A stretch of DNA of 49,334 nt from Paracoccaceae bacterium (GCA_020832655.1 JAFIEF010000021.1:1-49334), one strand, 5' to 3'; counted from the first letter of the stretch, positions 16,818 to 26,317 are shown. Made by a program: numbers and translations. The notes: a model not told the origin generated them from the letters alone.

Positions 16818-17558
16818 TCATAGTGGGAACAAAGCGACACGCCCTGCCGGTGTCAGCACAAAGATTTTGCGCCCCTCGATTACCACTGCGGTCAGCGGTC
16901 CGTCATAGCCTGCCCGGCTGTCGATATTGACGCGGTTGCGGTAATGCGTCGGCGCAGGAATTGCGGTGTGGCCATGCACGACCAGCGCGCCATGATCGCG
17001 TGTATCCATCAGGAAGGGATCGCGAATCCACAGCAGATCCTGCTCTTGCTGCTGTTCCAGCGGGATGCCGGGGCGAATGCCTGCATGCACGAACAGCACC
17101 TCCCCGCGCTGGTGCAACAAGGGCAAATCCTGCAAAAAGGCGATATCCTGTGGCGGCACGGCGGCGCGCGCATCTTCGCGCACGCGCTTGATATGGAATG
17201 CGGTGGGGCGGAACAGCCCGTAGGACATCAGCGTTGCCGCCCCGCCGACGAGCGGGTGAAGATAGGTGATTTCCGCGTTCATCCGGGGGTCACGCCAGTC
17301 CGGCGTGGTCACGAAGCGTTCGAACAGGCGGTCATGATTGCCCTTCAGCACGATCCAGGGCGCGCCACCGGCAATGCCTTCGCGCAGAAAGCGGATCACG
17401 CCCGCGCTGTCGGGGCCACGATCAACCAGATCGCCCAGATGCACCACCGGCGCGTCCATATCGCGGCAGGCGCGGCGGTCGGCCTCGATCAGCGCATGGG
17501 CACCCTGCAACAGCGCCAACTGGCCGTGGATATCGCCAATGGCGTAGCTGCGCGTCAT
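16818..17558 (-). CDS. PPP-family metallophosphatase (ApaH/serine-threonine phosphatase-like)
   Basis: A 246-residue calcineurin-like phosphoesterase. The metal-binding motifs are in order: GDIHG (8-12), GDLVDRG (42-48), GNHD (73-76) and later FVHAGIRPG and VVHGHT. This set is shared by bacterial PPP phosphatases and diadenosine tetraphosphatases. The size fits the small bacterial type, and the substrate cannot be settled from sequence. There are 61 bases between its start and the serA stop, which contain a strong hairpin, so it is probably a separate unit from serC-serA. Confidence 0.85.
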   Translation of the reverse strand: MTRSYAIGDIHGQLALLQGAHALIEADRRACRDMDAPVVHLGDLVDRGPDSAGVIRFLREGIAGGAPWIVLKGNHDRLFERFVTTPDWRDPRMNAEITYLHPLVGGAATLMSYGLFRPTAFHIKRVREDARAAVPPQDIAFLQDLPLLHQRGEVLFVHAGIRPGIPLEQQQEQDLLWIRDPFLMDTRDHGALVVHGHTAIPAPTHYRNRVNIDSRAGYDGPLTAVVIEGRKIFVLTPAGRVALFPL

Positions 17559-17581
17559 CTCGCCCCCGTCATCTGGCGGAA

Positions 17582-17615
17582 CTGCCTGCCCGAGATCGAG
17601 GATTCGGGCAGGCAG
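17582..17615 (-). terminator. serA terminator hairpin
   Basis: A 12-bp perfect stem: CTGCCTGCCCGA (17582-17593) with TCGGGCAGGCAG (17604-17615), loop of ten bases. It lies immediately after the serA stop on the leftward strand. The T-run is weak, so it may be only partly effective. Confidence 0.6.
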
Positions 17616-17619
17616 CTTG

Positions 17620-19215
17620 TCAGTTCACATCGAATTGCAGCGGGCGCACCTGCCGGAACATGCCCGTCGCGCGCAGCTTGTTCAAGACCGCATCCGGTGC
17701 CGCGTCATCCAGATACAGCAGCGCAATCGCATCCTTGCCCTGATCCGACCGCCCAAGGGTGAAGTTCGCGATATTGACGCCGTTTTCGCCCATCGTCTGG
17801 CCCAGCGTGCCGATGATGCCGGGCACATCATCATTGGTGGTATACAGCATGTGCTGCCCGACCTCGGCATCGATGGTGATGCCCTTGATCTGGATGAAGC
17901 GCGGCTTGCCATCGGAAAACACTGTCCCCGCGATGGAGCGTTCGCGGCTGTCGGTCACGACGGTCAGCTTGATATAGGCATCAAACACGCCCGATTTCCC
18001 TTGCGTGGTGGTGGCAATCTGCACCCCGCGTTCCTTGGCCACGACCGGGGCCGAGACCATGTTCACATCGGGGTTGGTGGCCTTCATGATCCCGGCAATC
18101 ACCGCACAGCCAAGCGCGTCCAGATTCATTTCGGCGACATGCCCGTCATAAAGGATGTTGATCGCCTTGATCGGCTCATCGGTCAACTGTCCGGCAAACG
18201 CGCCCAGATGCGCGGCCAGTTTCAGCCACGGCCCCATGATGCGCGCCTCTTCGGCTGTGACCGACGGCATGTTCAGCGCGTTCTGTACTGCGCCATCCAG
18301 CAGATAGTCGGACATCTGTTCGGCCACTTGCAGCGCCACATTTTCCTGCGCCTCGGTGGTGGATGCGCCCAGATGCGGGGTAACGACAACATTGGGCAGG
18401 CCGAAAAGCGGGCTTTCGGTGGCGGGTTCGACCTGAAACACGTCAAAGCCTGCGCCTGCGACATGACCCGCCTTGATCGCCTCTGCCAGAGCGGTTTCAT
18501 CGACCAGCCCGCCGCGCGCACAGTTTATGATGCGCACGCCCTTCCTGGTCTTGGCAATGTTCTCGGCCGACAGGATATTGCGGGTCTTGTCGGTCAGCGG
18601 CACATGCAGGGTAATGAAATCGGCGCGCGCCAGCAATTCGTCCAGTTCGACCTTGGTCACGCCCAGCTTGGTGGCGCGTTCTTCCGACAGGAAGGGGTCA
18701 TAGGCGATAACTCTCATGCGCAGCCCGACCGCGCGTTCGCAGACGATGCCACCGATATTGCCCGCACCGATCACGCCCAGCGTCTTGCCCGTCAATTCGG
18801 TGCCCATGAAGCGCGATTTTTCCCATTTGCCCGCATGGGTAGAGGCGTTGGCCTCGGGGATCTGGCGCGCAACCGCCATCATCAGCGAAATCGCATGCTC
18901 TGCGGTGGTGACAGAGTTGCCGAAAGGCGTGTTCATTACGATCACCCCTTTTTTCGACGCTGCGGGGATATCGACATTGTCCACGCCGATCCCGGCGCGG
19001 CCCACAACTTTCAGATTGGTGGCGGCGTCCAGAACCTTTTCGGTGACCTTGGTGGCCGAGCGGATCGCCAGCCCGTCATAATCACCGATGACTTCCAGCA
19101 GCTTGTCCTTGTCCTTGCCGATGGACGGGTCAAAGGTGACATCGATGCCGCGGTCGCGGAAGATCTGCACAGCAGTTTCAGACAGTTTGTCAGAGACCAG
19201 AACCTTGGGTGCCAT
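17620..19215 (-). CDS. serA: D-3-phosphoglycerate dehydrogenase
   Basis: Oxidises 3-phosphoglycerate to 3-phosphohydroxypyruvate with NAD+, the first step of the phosphorylated serine pathway. The 531-residue protein is the long form. Its catalytic/NAD domain has the Rossmann motif GAGNIGG (150-156), Arg234 (CARGGLVDE), Glu263 and His281 (TPHLGAST). An intervening ASB domain covers ~320-450, and a C-terminal ACT domain (~455-531) suits feedback control by serine. ATG at 19215 has AAGGAG about nine bases upstream. It follows serC with a 72-bp gap that contains a hairpin, so it is probably co-transcribed. Confidence 0.97.
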   Translation of the reverse strand: MAPKVLVSDKLSETAVQIFRDRGIDVTFDPSIGKDKDKLLEVIGDYDGLAIRSATKVTEKVLDAATNLKVVGRAGIGVDNVDIPAASKKGVIVMNTPFGNSVTTAEHAISLMMAVARQIPEANASTHAGKWEKSRFMGTELTGKTLGVIGAGNIGGIVCERAVGLRMRVIAYDPFLSEERATKLGVTKVELDELLARADFITLHVPLTDKTRNILSAENIAKTRKGVRIINCARGGLVDETALAEAIKAGHVAGAGFDVFQVEPATESPLFGLPNVVVTPHLGASTTEAQENVALQVAEQMSDYLLDGAVQNALNMPSVTAEEARIMGPWLKLAAHLGAFAGQLTDEPIKAINILYDGHVAEMNLDALGCAVIAGIMKATNPDVNMVSAPVVAKERGVQIATTTQGKSGVFDAYIKLTVVTDSRERSIAGTVFSDGKPRFIQIKGITIDAEVGQHMLYTTNDDVPGIIGTLGQTMGENGVNIANFTLGRSDQGKDAIALLYLDDAAPDAVLNKLRATGMFRQVRPLQFDVN

Positions 19216-19254
19216 GTCAGTGGCTCCTTGCAATGAGATGATATTGGGAAGGCA

Positions 19255-19275
19255 GGCGGCCCGTTGCGGGCCGCC
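19255..19275 (-). terminator. Hairpin between serC and serA
   Basis: GGCGGCCCG (19255-19263) pairs with CGGGCCGCC (19267-19275) across a three-base loop, between the serC stop and serA start. There is no T-run after it on the transcribed strand. It may tune the serC:serA transcript ratio or stabilise the upstream part rather than stop transcription fully. Confidence 0.5.
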
Positions 19276-19287
19276 GCTGATAAGCTG

Positions 19288-20445
19288 TCAGGCCGCGGCC
19301 GAAAGTGCTGCGCGCTCTGTGTGATAGGCCCAGGCCAGCCACGGCATCAGCGCTTCGATATCAGCGGTCTCGACCGTGGCACCGCACCAGATGCGCAGCC
19401 CCGCAGGCGCGTCGCGATAGGCGCCGATATCCAGCGCAACGCCTTCGGCTTCCAGCCGCTTGGCGACCGCCTTGGCGAAAGCCGCGCCATCGGTGATGTC
19501 GGGGTCGGTGAATTTCAGGCACACGCTGGTGGTCGAGGCTGTGGCCGGATCTTCGGCCAGATTGGCGATCCAGTCATTTTCAGCGCAGAAACGGTCGATC
19601 ACGGCGGCATTGGCATCGCAGCGCGCAATCAGCGCGGGCAGCCCGCCGATATCGCGTGCCCAGTCCAGCGCCAGCAGGTAATCTTCCACCGCCAGCATGG
19701 AAGGTGTGTTGATGGTCTCGCCCTTGAAAATGCCCTCGATCAGCTTGCCGCCCTTGGTCAGCCGGAAGATCTTGGGCAGCGGCCATGCGGGGGTATGGCT
19801 TTCCAGCCGTTCGACCGCGCGGGGCGACAGGATCAGCATGCCATGCGCGGCCTCGCCGCCCATGACCTTCTGCCATGAAAAGGTCACGACATCGAGCTTG
19901 TCCCAGGGCAATTCCATCGCAAAGGCGGCCGAGGTTGCGTCGCAGATCGTCAGCCCCTTGCGGTCTGCCGGGATCATCTCTCCATTAGGCATCCGCACGC
20001 CGCTGGTAGTGCCGTTCCAGGTGAACACGACGTCAGTGTCATAGTCAATCGCAGCCATATCGACGATCTGACCATAGTCGGCGGTCTTGACCGCTGCGTC
20101 CAGCTTCAACTGCTTGAGCGCATCTGTCACCCAGCCCGCACCGAAGCTTTCCCAGGCGACCATCGTGACCGGGCGCGCGCCCAGCAGCGACCACATTGCC
20201 ATTTCCACAGCACCCGTGTCGGATGCAGGCACAATGCCGATGCGATAATCCGCGGGCACGCCCAGGATCTCGCGCGTGCCGTCAATCGCGGCTTTCAGCT
20301 TTTCCTTGCCGATAGCAGCGCGATGCGAGCGGCCCAACGGGGCGTCAGCCAGCTTGGCAAGCTCGAATGTGGGGATCTTGGCGCAGGGGCCAGACGAAAA
20401 GCGCGGGTTTGCCGGGCGCTTGGCCGGTTGTGCAGTCACAGTCAT
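19288..20445 (-). CDS. serC: Phosphoserine aminotransferase
   Basis: PLP enzyme that converts 3-phosphohydroxypyruvate and glutamate to phosphoserine and 2-oxoglutarate, directly following SerA in the pathway. It has 385 residues and belongs to the alphaproteobacterial type of SerC. The N-terminal stretch is [13 protein letters not shown]. The PLP lysine is Lys193 ([15 protein letters not shown]), with the ring-stacking and Asp region at [12 protein letters not shown] at 20445 has AAGGATACC in front. It is first gene of the serC-serA unit, with a structured leader upstream. Confidence 0.96.
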   Translation of the reverse strand: MTVTAQPAKRPANPRFSSGPCAKIPTFELAKLADAPLGRSHRAAIGKEKLKAAIDGTREILGVPADYRIGIVPASDTGAVEMAMWSLLGARPVTMVAWESFGAGWVTDALKQLKLDAAVKTADYGQIVDMAAIDYDTDVVFTWNGTTSGVRMPNGEMIPADRKGLTICDATSAAFAMELPWDKLDVVTFSWQKVMGGEAAHGMLILSPRAVERLESHTPAWPLPKIFRLTKGGKLIEGIFKGETINTPSMLAVEDYLLALDWARDIGGLPALIARCDANAAVIDRFCAENDWIANLAEDPATASTTSVCLKFTDPDITDGAAFAKAVAKRLEAEGVALDIGAYRDAPAGLRIWCGATVETADIEALMPWLAWAYHTERAALSAAA

Positions 20446-20500
20446 GGTATCCTTCCAGATAATCGCCCTTCGTTGGGGAAGGGTGTCCCGCTGACGCACT
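20446..20500 (-). promoter_or_regulatory. Candidate serC leader RNA motif
   Basis: Directly upstream of serC, the leader contains a perfect 6-bp hairpin: CCCTTC/GAAGGG at 20466-20483, with a six-base loop. An A/T-containing spacer and the ribosome site follow. A conserved serC RNA motif has been described in the same place in alphaproteobacteria, and position and lineage fit it. I cannot check the consensus here, so this is a candidate only. Confidence 0.45.
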
Positions 20501-20602
20501 TACGGCGCCGCAGCCTGCCGCGCAAGACGGAAAATCGCGCCAGAACGTCGCAAACGCATCGTCGGGCGGTCGCGCCCTCCACTATCGGAAACGCGCCCGT
20601 GC

Positions 20603-21886
20603 CTATTCGAATTTGTGGCGGATGCGGCGCACCATCATCCAGACGCCGACGATCACAAAGGGTGCCAGCACCGCCATTGTCAGGGTCTTGGATATTCCCA
20701 GAGGTTCGGTCACGGGCATCACCATATAGGTTGCCAGATTGACCGCGTAATAGCTGATCGCGACCACCGACAACCCCTCGACCGTGTGTTGCAGCCGCAA
20801 TTGCAGATCGGCGCGGCGATCCATGCTTTCCAGAAGCTTCTGGTTCTGGGCCGAGCGTTCCACATCCACGCGCGAGCGCAGAAGCTGGCCCGCGCGCATC
20901 GCGCGTTCGGCCAGCCGCGCCAGCCGCGCCTCGGTTGCCTTGACCGTGCGCATCGCCGGATCAAAGCGTCGGGTCATGAACTCATGCAGGTTCTGGCGCC
21001 CGAAAAAGCGCACTTCGCGCAATACCTGAATGCGCTGATGCACCAGCGCTTCATAGGCTTCGGTCGCGGCAAAGCGAAAGGCGCTTTCCACCGCCATGTT
21101 TTCCAGCTCGGCGGATATGCGCAGCAGCGCTTCCAGCGTTTCGTCAGAGCGCGAGCCGGGCAGGTTCATGGCGCGGGTCAGCCGCGTCAATTCGTCATCG
21201 AGCGCATTCATCGGTTCTGACAGCGTGCGGGCGCGCAACAGCCCCAGCATAGAGGCGGTCTTGTAAACCTCGATCTCGCACAGGCGCTGCACGATCCGCC
21301 CCAGCCTGCGCCCGCCTGTGCCGGGCTTGACGAAAATCGCCATGCGCAGATGTCCTGCATGATCGATGCGGAAATCACTGGCAATCATCGCCGCGCCATC
21401 CAGAACATAGGCGCAGGCCAGACTTTCGGGCACGAACCAGTCCTGCAAGCGATCATCCATGCTGGCATGATCCTCTGGCATGATCTCGATCTGGAACAGG
21501 ATCGAGGCCAGACGGTTGCCGGGGGCGTGCCCCAGCCAGTCATCGGCGAAAACACCAAAGCTGGCCGGATCGAAGGGGCGTTCGGGCAGGCCGGGCCGGA
21601 ACGCGGTATAGGTTACGAATTCGGTGTGGCTTTCCCATTTCAACTGGTGGCGACCCAGCTCGGTCGAATGATGGGTCGCGTCCGGCTTGGGGGGGGGTGC
21701 GCCATGCCGGTCCAGCAGCGCCGTCAGATGCGCCAGATCCGCCGCGCGGTCGCGCTTGGCGGCCTGATGGTCGGGCTTGATCGCCAGAAACACGGCAACC
21801 CCCGGTGCTTGCAGCTTGGAGGGCGGCCGGGCGTGAAGCTCGTTGACAAGCGCGTAGCGGTGCGGATGGTCTTCGATAGGGGGCAT
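20603..21886 (-). CDS. DUF3422 family membrane-anchored protein
   Basis: A 427-residue DUF3422 protein of unknown function. The N-terminus (HPHRYALVNELHARPP) and the stretch SRVDVERSAQNQKLLESMDR (~336-355) are typical of the family. Two membrane helices at the C-terminus (~370-420: VEGLSVVAISYYAVNLATYM and LTMAVLAPFVIVGVWMM) place a large cytoplasmic domain at the membrane. Its start lies 171 bases before the pntB end, beyond a strong terminator, so it is probably its own transcription unit. Confidence 0.85.
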   Translation of the reverse strand: MPPIEDHPHRYALVNELHARPPSKLQAPGVAVFLAIKPDHQAAKRDRAADLAHLTALLDRHGAPPPKPDATHHSTELGRHQLKWESHTEFVTYTAFRPGLPERPFDPASFGVFADDWLGHAPGNRLASILFQIEIMPEDHASMDDRLQDWFVPESLACAYVLDGAAMIASDFRIDHAGHLRMAIFVKPGTGGRRLGRIVQRLCEIEVYKTASMLGLLRARTLSEPMNALDDELTRLTRAMNLPGSRSDETLEALLRISAELENMAVESAFRFAATEAYEALVHQRIQVLREVRFFGRQNLHEFMTRRFDPAMRTVKATEARLARLAERAMRAGQLLRSRVDVERSAQNQKLLESMDRRADLQLRLQHTVEGLSVVAISYYAVNLATYMVMPVTEPLGISKTLTMAVLAPFVIVGVWMMVRRIRHKFE

Positions 21887-22007
21887 TCCAGCGGCTTTCC
21901 GGTCCAGTGCGAACAGCCGCGATCATACGCGCCGCGCTGCGCAGGAAAAGCGCCCAGCTGGCGCACAATAGTACACTGGTAATTCTGCAACAGGGGTGGG
22001 GCAAACG

Positions 22008-22035
22008 AAAACACCCGCCCGGCAAGGGGCGGGTG
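22008..22035 (-). terminator. pntAB operon terminator
   Basis: CACCCGCCC (22012-22020) pairs with GGGCGGGTG (22027-22035) across six bases. On the leftward strand the stem is followed by TTTTCGTTT. This is a well-formed rho-independent terminator 23 bases after the pntB stop. Confidence 0.85.
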
Positions 22036-22057
22036 CACGCTGTCGCGCTGCGCCAGA

Positions 22058-23560
22058 TCAATCAATCATCGGCAACAGACTATCCACCGACGCCTTCGCA
22101 TCGCCATAGAACATCCTCGTATTGTCCTTGTAGAAGAGCGGGTTCTCGATGCCCGAATAGCCGGTCCCCTGCCCGCGCTTGGACACGAAGACCTGTTTCG
22201 CCTTCCACACTTCCAGAACCGGCATGCCCGCGATGGGGCTGTTGGGGTCTTCCTGTGCGGCGGGGTTGACGATGTCATTCGAGCCGATGACGATGACCAC
22301 ATCGGTATCGGGGAAATCCTCATTGATCTCGTCCATTTCCAGCACGATGTCATAAGGCACCTTGGCCTCGGCCAGCAGCACATTCATATGCCCCGGCAGA
22401 CGGCCCGCGACCGGGTGAATGGCAAAGCGCACATTCTTGCCCTTGGCGCGCAGCTTGCGGGTCAGTTCCGACACGCTTTGCTGTGCCTGTGCCACCGCCA
22501 TGCCGTAACCCGGCACGATGATGACACTGTCGGCATCATTGAGCGCGGTTGCCACGCCATCGGCATTGATCGCGATCTGTTCGCCCTCGATCTCTGCCGC
22601 GGGGCCGGTGGTGCCGCCAAAGCCGCCCAGTATCACGCTGATGAAGCTGCGGTTCATGGCCTTGCACATGATGTAGGACAGGATTGCACCCGAACTGCCC
22701 ACCAGCGCGCCGACGACGATCAGCAATTCATTGCCAAGGCTGAAGCCGATCGCCGCTGCCGCCCAGCCGGAATAGCTGTTGAGCATCGACACCACCACCG
22801 GCATATCGGCCCCGCCAATCCCCATGATCAGGTGATAGCCGATGAACAGCGCCAGCACTGTCAACATCAGCAGCATGAAGATTGCCGCGCCGGGGCTGTC
22901 AGCATAGGCCAGATAGAGGCCAGCAAACACCAGTGACAGGATCGCGGCACTGGCATTAAGAGCATGCCCGCCGGGCAGTTTCCTGGCAGCGCTGTCCACC
23001 CGGCCCGCCAGCTTGCCATAAGCGATGATCGAGCCAGTGAAGGTGACTGCCCCGATCCAGATGCCGATCATCAACTCGACGCGCAGAATCGTCACTTCGA
23101 CAGCGGTTTTCTTGCCGATGATCATGGCGAAATCGGTCAGGCTGCGCCACAGCTCATAGGCCGGGACCGACATCAGCCCCTCGGGCTGGGGGAAGGGCAA
23201 GCTGGCCGTGGCGAATGCCTCGGCCACGCGGCCGATTTCCAGATGCGCATTGAAGCCCACCAGCACAGCGGCCAGACCGACCAGCGAATGCATGATTGCC
23301 ACCAGTTCGGGCATCTGCGTCATCTGCACGCGGGTGGCCAATTGCCACCCCACCAGACCGCCAAGCGCGATCAGCACCAGCGACAACCCCCACAGGCCGG
23401 AACCGGGGCCGAACAGCATGGCCAGAACGGCCACGGTCATGCCCGCAATGCCATACCAGATCGCGCGCTTGGCGCTTTCCTGCCCCGAAAGCCCGCCCAG
23501 TGACAGCACGAAGAGAACTGTCGCGACAGCATAGGCCGCAACTGTGAAACCGAAATCCAT
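22058..23560 (-). CDS. pntB: NAD(P) transhydrogenase subunit beta
   Basis: Membrane and NADP(H)-binding subunit of the proton-translocating transhydrogenase, which makes NADPH from NADH at the expense of the proton gradient. It has 500 residues. About nine N-terminal membrane helices carry the conserved [12 protein letters not shown] region. The C-terminal dIII NADP(H) domain starts near residue 340 and has [15 protein letters not shown] (~349-363) and [18 protein letters not shown] at 23560 has GGAGGAG in front. It lies 21 bases after pntA. Confidence 0.96.
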   Translation of the reverse strand: MDFGFTVAAYAVATVLFVLSLGGLSGQESAKRAIWYGIAGMTVAVLAMLFGPGSGLWGLSLVLIALGGLVGWQLATRVQMTQMPELVAIMHSLVGLAAVLVGFNAHLEIGRVAEAFATASLPFPQPEGLMSVPAYELWRSLTDFAMIIGKKTAVEVTILRVELMIGIWIGAVTFTGSIIAYGKLAGRVDSAARKLPGGHALNASAAILSLVFAGLYLAYADSPGAAIFMLLMLTVLALFIGYHLIMGIGGADMPVVVSMLNSYSGWAAAAIGFSLGNELLIVVGALVGSSGAILSYIMCKAMNRSFISVILGGFGGTTGPAAEIEGEQIAINADGVATALNDADSVIIVPGYGMAVAQAQQSVSELTRKLRAKGKNVRFAIHPVAGRLPGHMNVLLAEAKVPYDIVLEMDEINEDFPDTDVVIVIGSNDIVNPAAQEDPNSPIAGMPVLEVWKAKQVFVSKRGQGTGYSGIENPLFYKDNTRMFYGDAKASVDSLLPMID

Positions 23561-23581
23561 TTCTTAACTCCTCCTGCCCGG

Positions 23582-25153
23582 TCAGGATTTCTGGAACATG
23601 GCGAGCATGCGCCGTGTCACCAGGAACCCGCCAAAGATATTCACCGCCGCCATGAACAGCGCGAGCATAGCCATCACCGTGATCAGCATCGAGGTCGAGC
23701 CGATCTGCAACAGCGCGCCCACGATGATGATCGATGAAATCGCATTGGTCACGGCCATCAGCGGTGTGTGCAGCGAATGGCTGACCTTCCAGATCACCTG
23801 GAAGCCCACAAACACCGCCAGCACGAAGATGATGAAGTTGCGCATGAAGGCTTCGGGCGCAACCAGCCCCACCGACAGCACCAGTGCGGCACCGATGGCC
23901 AGCAGGCCAACCTGCTGCCTGGTCTGGGCCTTGAAGGCCGCGATTTCGGCGGCGCGCTTTTCTTCAGCCGTCAGTTCCTTGATCTTTTCCTTGGGCTTGG
24001 CGGCAATCGCCTTCACCTTGGGCGGGGGCGGGGGGAAGGTAATCGCGCCCTCATGGGTGACGGTCGCGCCGCGGATCACGTCATCTTCCATGTTGTGCTT
24101 GATCACGCCATCCTTGTCGGGTGTCAGATCATGCAGCATATGGCGGATATTGGTCGAATAGAGCGTCGAGGATTGCGTCGCCATGCGTGACGGGAAATCC
24201 GTGTAGCCCACGATGATCACACCGTTTTCGGTGACCAGGCGTTCATCCGCAACGGTCAGGTCGCAATTGCCGCCCTTTTCGGCCGCCAGATCCACGATCA
24301 CCGAGCCGGGCTTCATCATCTGGACCATGTCCTCGGTCCAGAGTTTGGGCGCAGGGCGGCCGGGGATCAGTGCCGTGGTGATGACGATATCGACATCGGG
24401 CGCGAGTTCGCGGAATTTCTCCAGCTGCTTTTCGCGGAATTCGGGGCTGGACGGGGCGGCATAACCGCCCGTCTCGGCCCCGTCTGTCGCCGCCTCGTCA
24501 AACTCAAGAAAGACGAATTCCGCGCCCATCGATTCGATCTGTTCGGCCACTTCGGGGCGCACATCGAAGGCCATCGTGATCGCGCCCAGGCTGACCGAGG
24601 TGCCAATTGCGGCCAGACCGGCGACACCTGCGCCGACCACCAGCACGCGCGCGGGCGGCACCTTGCCGGCCGCGGTCACCTGGCCGGTGAAGAAGCGGCC
24701 GAAATTATTTCCCGCCTCGATCACCGCGCGATAGCCTGCGATATTGGCCATCGATGACAGCGCATCCATCTTCTGCGCACGGCTGATGCGCGGGACCATA
24801 TCCATCGCGATGACCGTTGCGCCCTGCGCTTTCGCGGCTTCCAGCATCGCCTCGTTCTGGGCGGGCCAGAAGAAGGAAATCAGCGTCTGGCCTTCGCGCA
24901 GCGCCTTGATCTCGTCCATTTCCGGCTCGCGCACCTTGATGACGACATCCACCGCCTCGCACAGGGCGCGCGCGTCCTTGACGACACTGACGCCGGCCTT
25001 TTCATAGACCTCATCGCTGAAGCCTGCGGCCTGACCTGCCCCGGATTCGACGAAGCAGTCATGGCCCAGCTTCTGGATCTGTGCAGCACTGTCGGGTGTC
25101 AGCGCGACCCGCGCCTCACCCGGTTTGATTTCCTTCAACGCCCCGACTTTCAC
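23582..25153 (-). CDS. pntA: NAD(P) transhydrogenase subunit alpha
   Basis: NAD(H)-binding subunit of the proton-translocating transhydrogenase. This is the 523-residue fused form that joins alpha1 (dI) and alpha2 (membrane helices) in one chain, as in E. coli; many alphaproteobacteria split them. The dI nucleotide motif is VVGAGVAGLAAIGTSVSLGA (172-191). RISRAQKMDALSSMANIAGY (122-141) is the conserved NAD-site loop. Four membrane helices lie at ~410-515. The start is GTG at 25153, with AAGGGGGA nearby upstream. It is first in the pntAB operon. Confidence 0.96.
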   Translation of the reverse strand: MKVGALKEIKPGEARVALTPDSAAQIQKLGHDCFVESGAGQAAGFSDEVYEKAGVSVVKDARALCEAVDVVIKVREPEMDEIKALREGQTLISFFWPAQNEAMLEAAKAQGATVIAMDMVPRISRAQKMDALSSMANIAGYRAVIEAGNNFGRFFTGQVTAAGKVPPARVLVVGAGVAGLAAIGTSVSLGAITMAFDVRPEVAEQIESMGAEFVFLEFDEAATDGAETGGYAAPSSPEFREKQLEKFRELAPDVDIVITTALIPGRPAPKLWTEDMVQMMKPGSVIVDLAAEKGGNCDLTVADERLVTENGVIIVGYTDFPSRMATQSSTLYSTNIRHMLHDLTPDKDGVIKHNMEDDVIRGATVTHEGAITFPPPPPKVKAIAAKPKEKIKELTAEEKRAAEIAAFKAQTRQQVGLLAIGAALVLSVGLVAPEAFMRNFIIFVLAVFVGFQVIWKVSHSLHTPLMAVTNAISSIIIVGALLQIGSTSMLITVMAMLALFMAAVNIFGGFLVTRRMLAMFQKS

Positions 25154-25192
25154 GCGTCGTCCCCCTTTCCTTCAGGTTCGTCGTATTCTGCG

Positions 25193-25358
25193 ATTGCAAA
25201 AAACGAAGTTTTCGGCATCGCGCTTGCATAGCGCGCGCAAGATTATTTCACAAGCGGGCAATAATATTTACGAAGCGTATACTTTTGCATACCGCCTTTG
25301 CTCATGTAACTGCTCTACGATGATGTAAATTTATTTCGATAATACAGGTACTTGCATT
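25193..25358 (-). promoter_or_regulatory. AT-rich control region of pntAB with repeated TTGCAT boxes
   Basis: The 261-bp gap between pntA and the methyltransferase-like gene has no gene and is clearly more AT-rich than its surroundings. TTGCATA occurs at 25224-25230 and 25285-25291, and TTGCATT at 25352-25358. CTTGC...GCAAG forms an inverted repeat at 25223-25240. The pntAB promoter must lie here, but I cannot pick one -35/-10 pair with confidence. Confidence 0.4.
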
Positions 25359-25414
25359 GTATCATGCGGATATCGGGCGCTGTGCGACCTGTTGTCGCCG
25401 CGCCGCAGCATAGG

Positions 25415-25858
25415 CTAGAGCCAACGCCGGGTGCGGGCGAAATAGGCATCTGCCTCTGGCCCGAAGGCTGCGCGCAGGCGTTGTTCCTCTGGTTCGATGA
25501 ATCGTTTGGTCAACACCCACAGGAAGGCAGGCAGCAGCACCAACCCCGTCACCGCCCCCCAGCGCAGCGACATCCCCGCAAGGATCAGCGCATCGCCCAG
25601 ATAGATCGGGTTGCGCGATAGCCGGAACAGCCCGCTGGTGATCAGCACGCCGGGGGTCTGGTGCGGAATGATCGTGCTGCGCGCGCGCCAGAAGGACAGC
25701 GCCGCCCCGCCCAGCAGAGCCAGCCCAAGCAGCAGCAGCGCGGTTCCCGCACCCTGCACCGGCGCAAAGGGCAGAAGCGGCCCGACCAGCCGTGTTTCCA
25801 GCCAGACCAGCAGTATGGTCCCGGCCAGCCAGACAGGCGGGTAATCCAGCTTGCGCAT
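25415..25858 (-). CDS. Isoprenylcysteine carboxyl methyltransferase-like (ICMT/PEMT family) membrane protein
   Basis: A 147-residue integral membrane protein with four or five helices. Its C-terminal half has the ICMT/PEMT-like SAM-binding signature: GLFRLSRNPIYLGDAL (~86-101) and EPEEQRLRAAFGPEADAYFA near the end, closing with RRWL. Bacterial members methylate unknown membrane or small-molecule substrates. ATG at 25858 shares its A with the stop of the rhodanese gene upstream (TGATG), so the two are translationally coupled. Confidence 0.8.
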   Translation of the reverse strand: MRKLDYPPVWLAGTILLVWLETRLVGPLLPFAPVQGAGTALLLLGLALLGGAALSFWRARSTIIPHQTPGVLITSGLFRLSRNPIYLGDALILAGMSLRWGAVTGLVLLPAFLWVLTKRFIEPEEQRLRAAFGPEADAYFARTRRWL

Positions 25859-26259
25859 CAGTTGTGATGCGCCTTCCACGCCGTCAGCCCGCCTTGCAGC
25901 ACCACCACATTCTGCCGTCCCAGCAGCCGCGCGGCCAGCATCGCCTGCGTCGACAGCACCGAGGTATCGCAATAAACCACCACCAACCCAGCCCTGGGGT
26001 AGTCTTCCAGCCGGTCCACGGTTTCGCGCCATTCGATGTTCAGCGCGCCCTCCAGCCCGCTCTCGTCAAAGGCCGCGCTGGAACGAGCGTCAATGAATAC
26101 TGCCTGCGCCAGAATCTCCGGGGTCAGTTGTTCAGGCGTGATGACGCCATCGGCATAGCTGGCAAAGGCGAAATAATCCGCCAGCGCATCGGCAATATCA
26201 TCGGCGCGCGCAGGCAGGCTGAGCGCGGCAGTGATCAGTATGGCAGCAATGAAACGCAT
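25858..26259 (-). CDS. Exported rhodanese-domain protein
   Basis: A 133-residue single-domain rhodanese with a signal peptide (residues 1-~19, LSLPARA before DD), so probably periplasmic. The active-site cysteine is Cys97 in VVYCDTSVLSTQAM. The loop lacks the usual terminal Arg (CxxGxR), so thiosulfate sulfurtransferase activity is doubtful. VLQGGLTAWKAH is the normal C-terminal rhodanese motif. The ribosome site is a strong GGAGGAGG run. It is coupled to the ICMT-like gene downstream and divergent from kynU. Confidence 0.82.
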   Translation of the reverse strand: MRFIAAILITAALSLPARADDIADALADYFAFASYADGVITPEQLTPEILAQAVFIDARSSAAFDESGLEGALNIEWRETVDRLEDYPRAGLVVVYCDTSVLSTQAMLAARLLGRQNVVVLQGGLTAWKAHHN

Positions 26260-26300
26260 CTGTGGTTCCTCCTCCTCGTATCTGCGCTACATTCAAATAA

Positions 26301-26317
26301 TTGCATCTAGATTGCAA
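26301..26317. promoter_or_regulatory. Inverted repeat in the rhodanese/kynU divergent region
   Basis: TTGCA (26301-26305) and TGCAA (26313-26317) flank TCTAGAT, with an inner ATCTAGAT palindrome. It lies between the two divergent starts. It is a possible operator for kynU; the regulator is not in the window. Confidence 0.35.

Noticed and set aside
17617-19236. Long open frame (539 codons) opposite serA
   Set aside because: Shadow of serA. The composition is atypical, and there is no ribosome site or recognisable domain.
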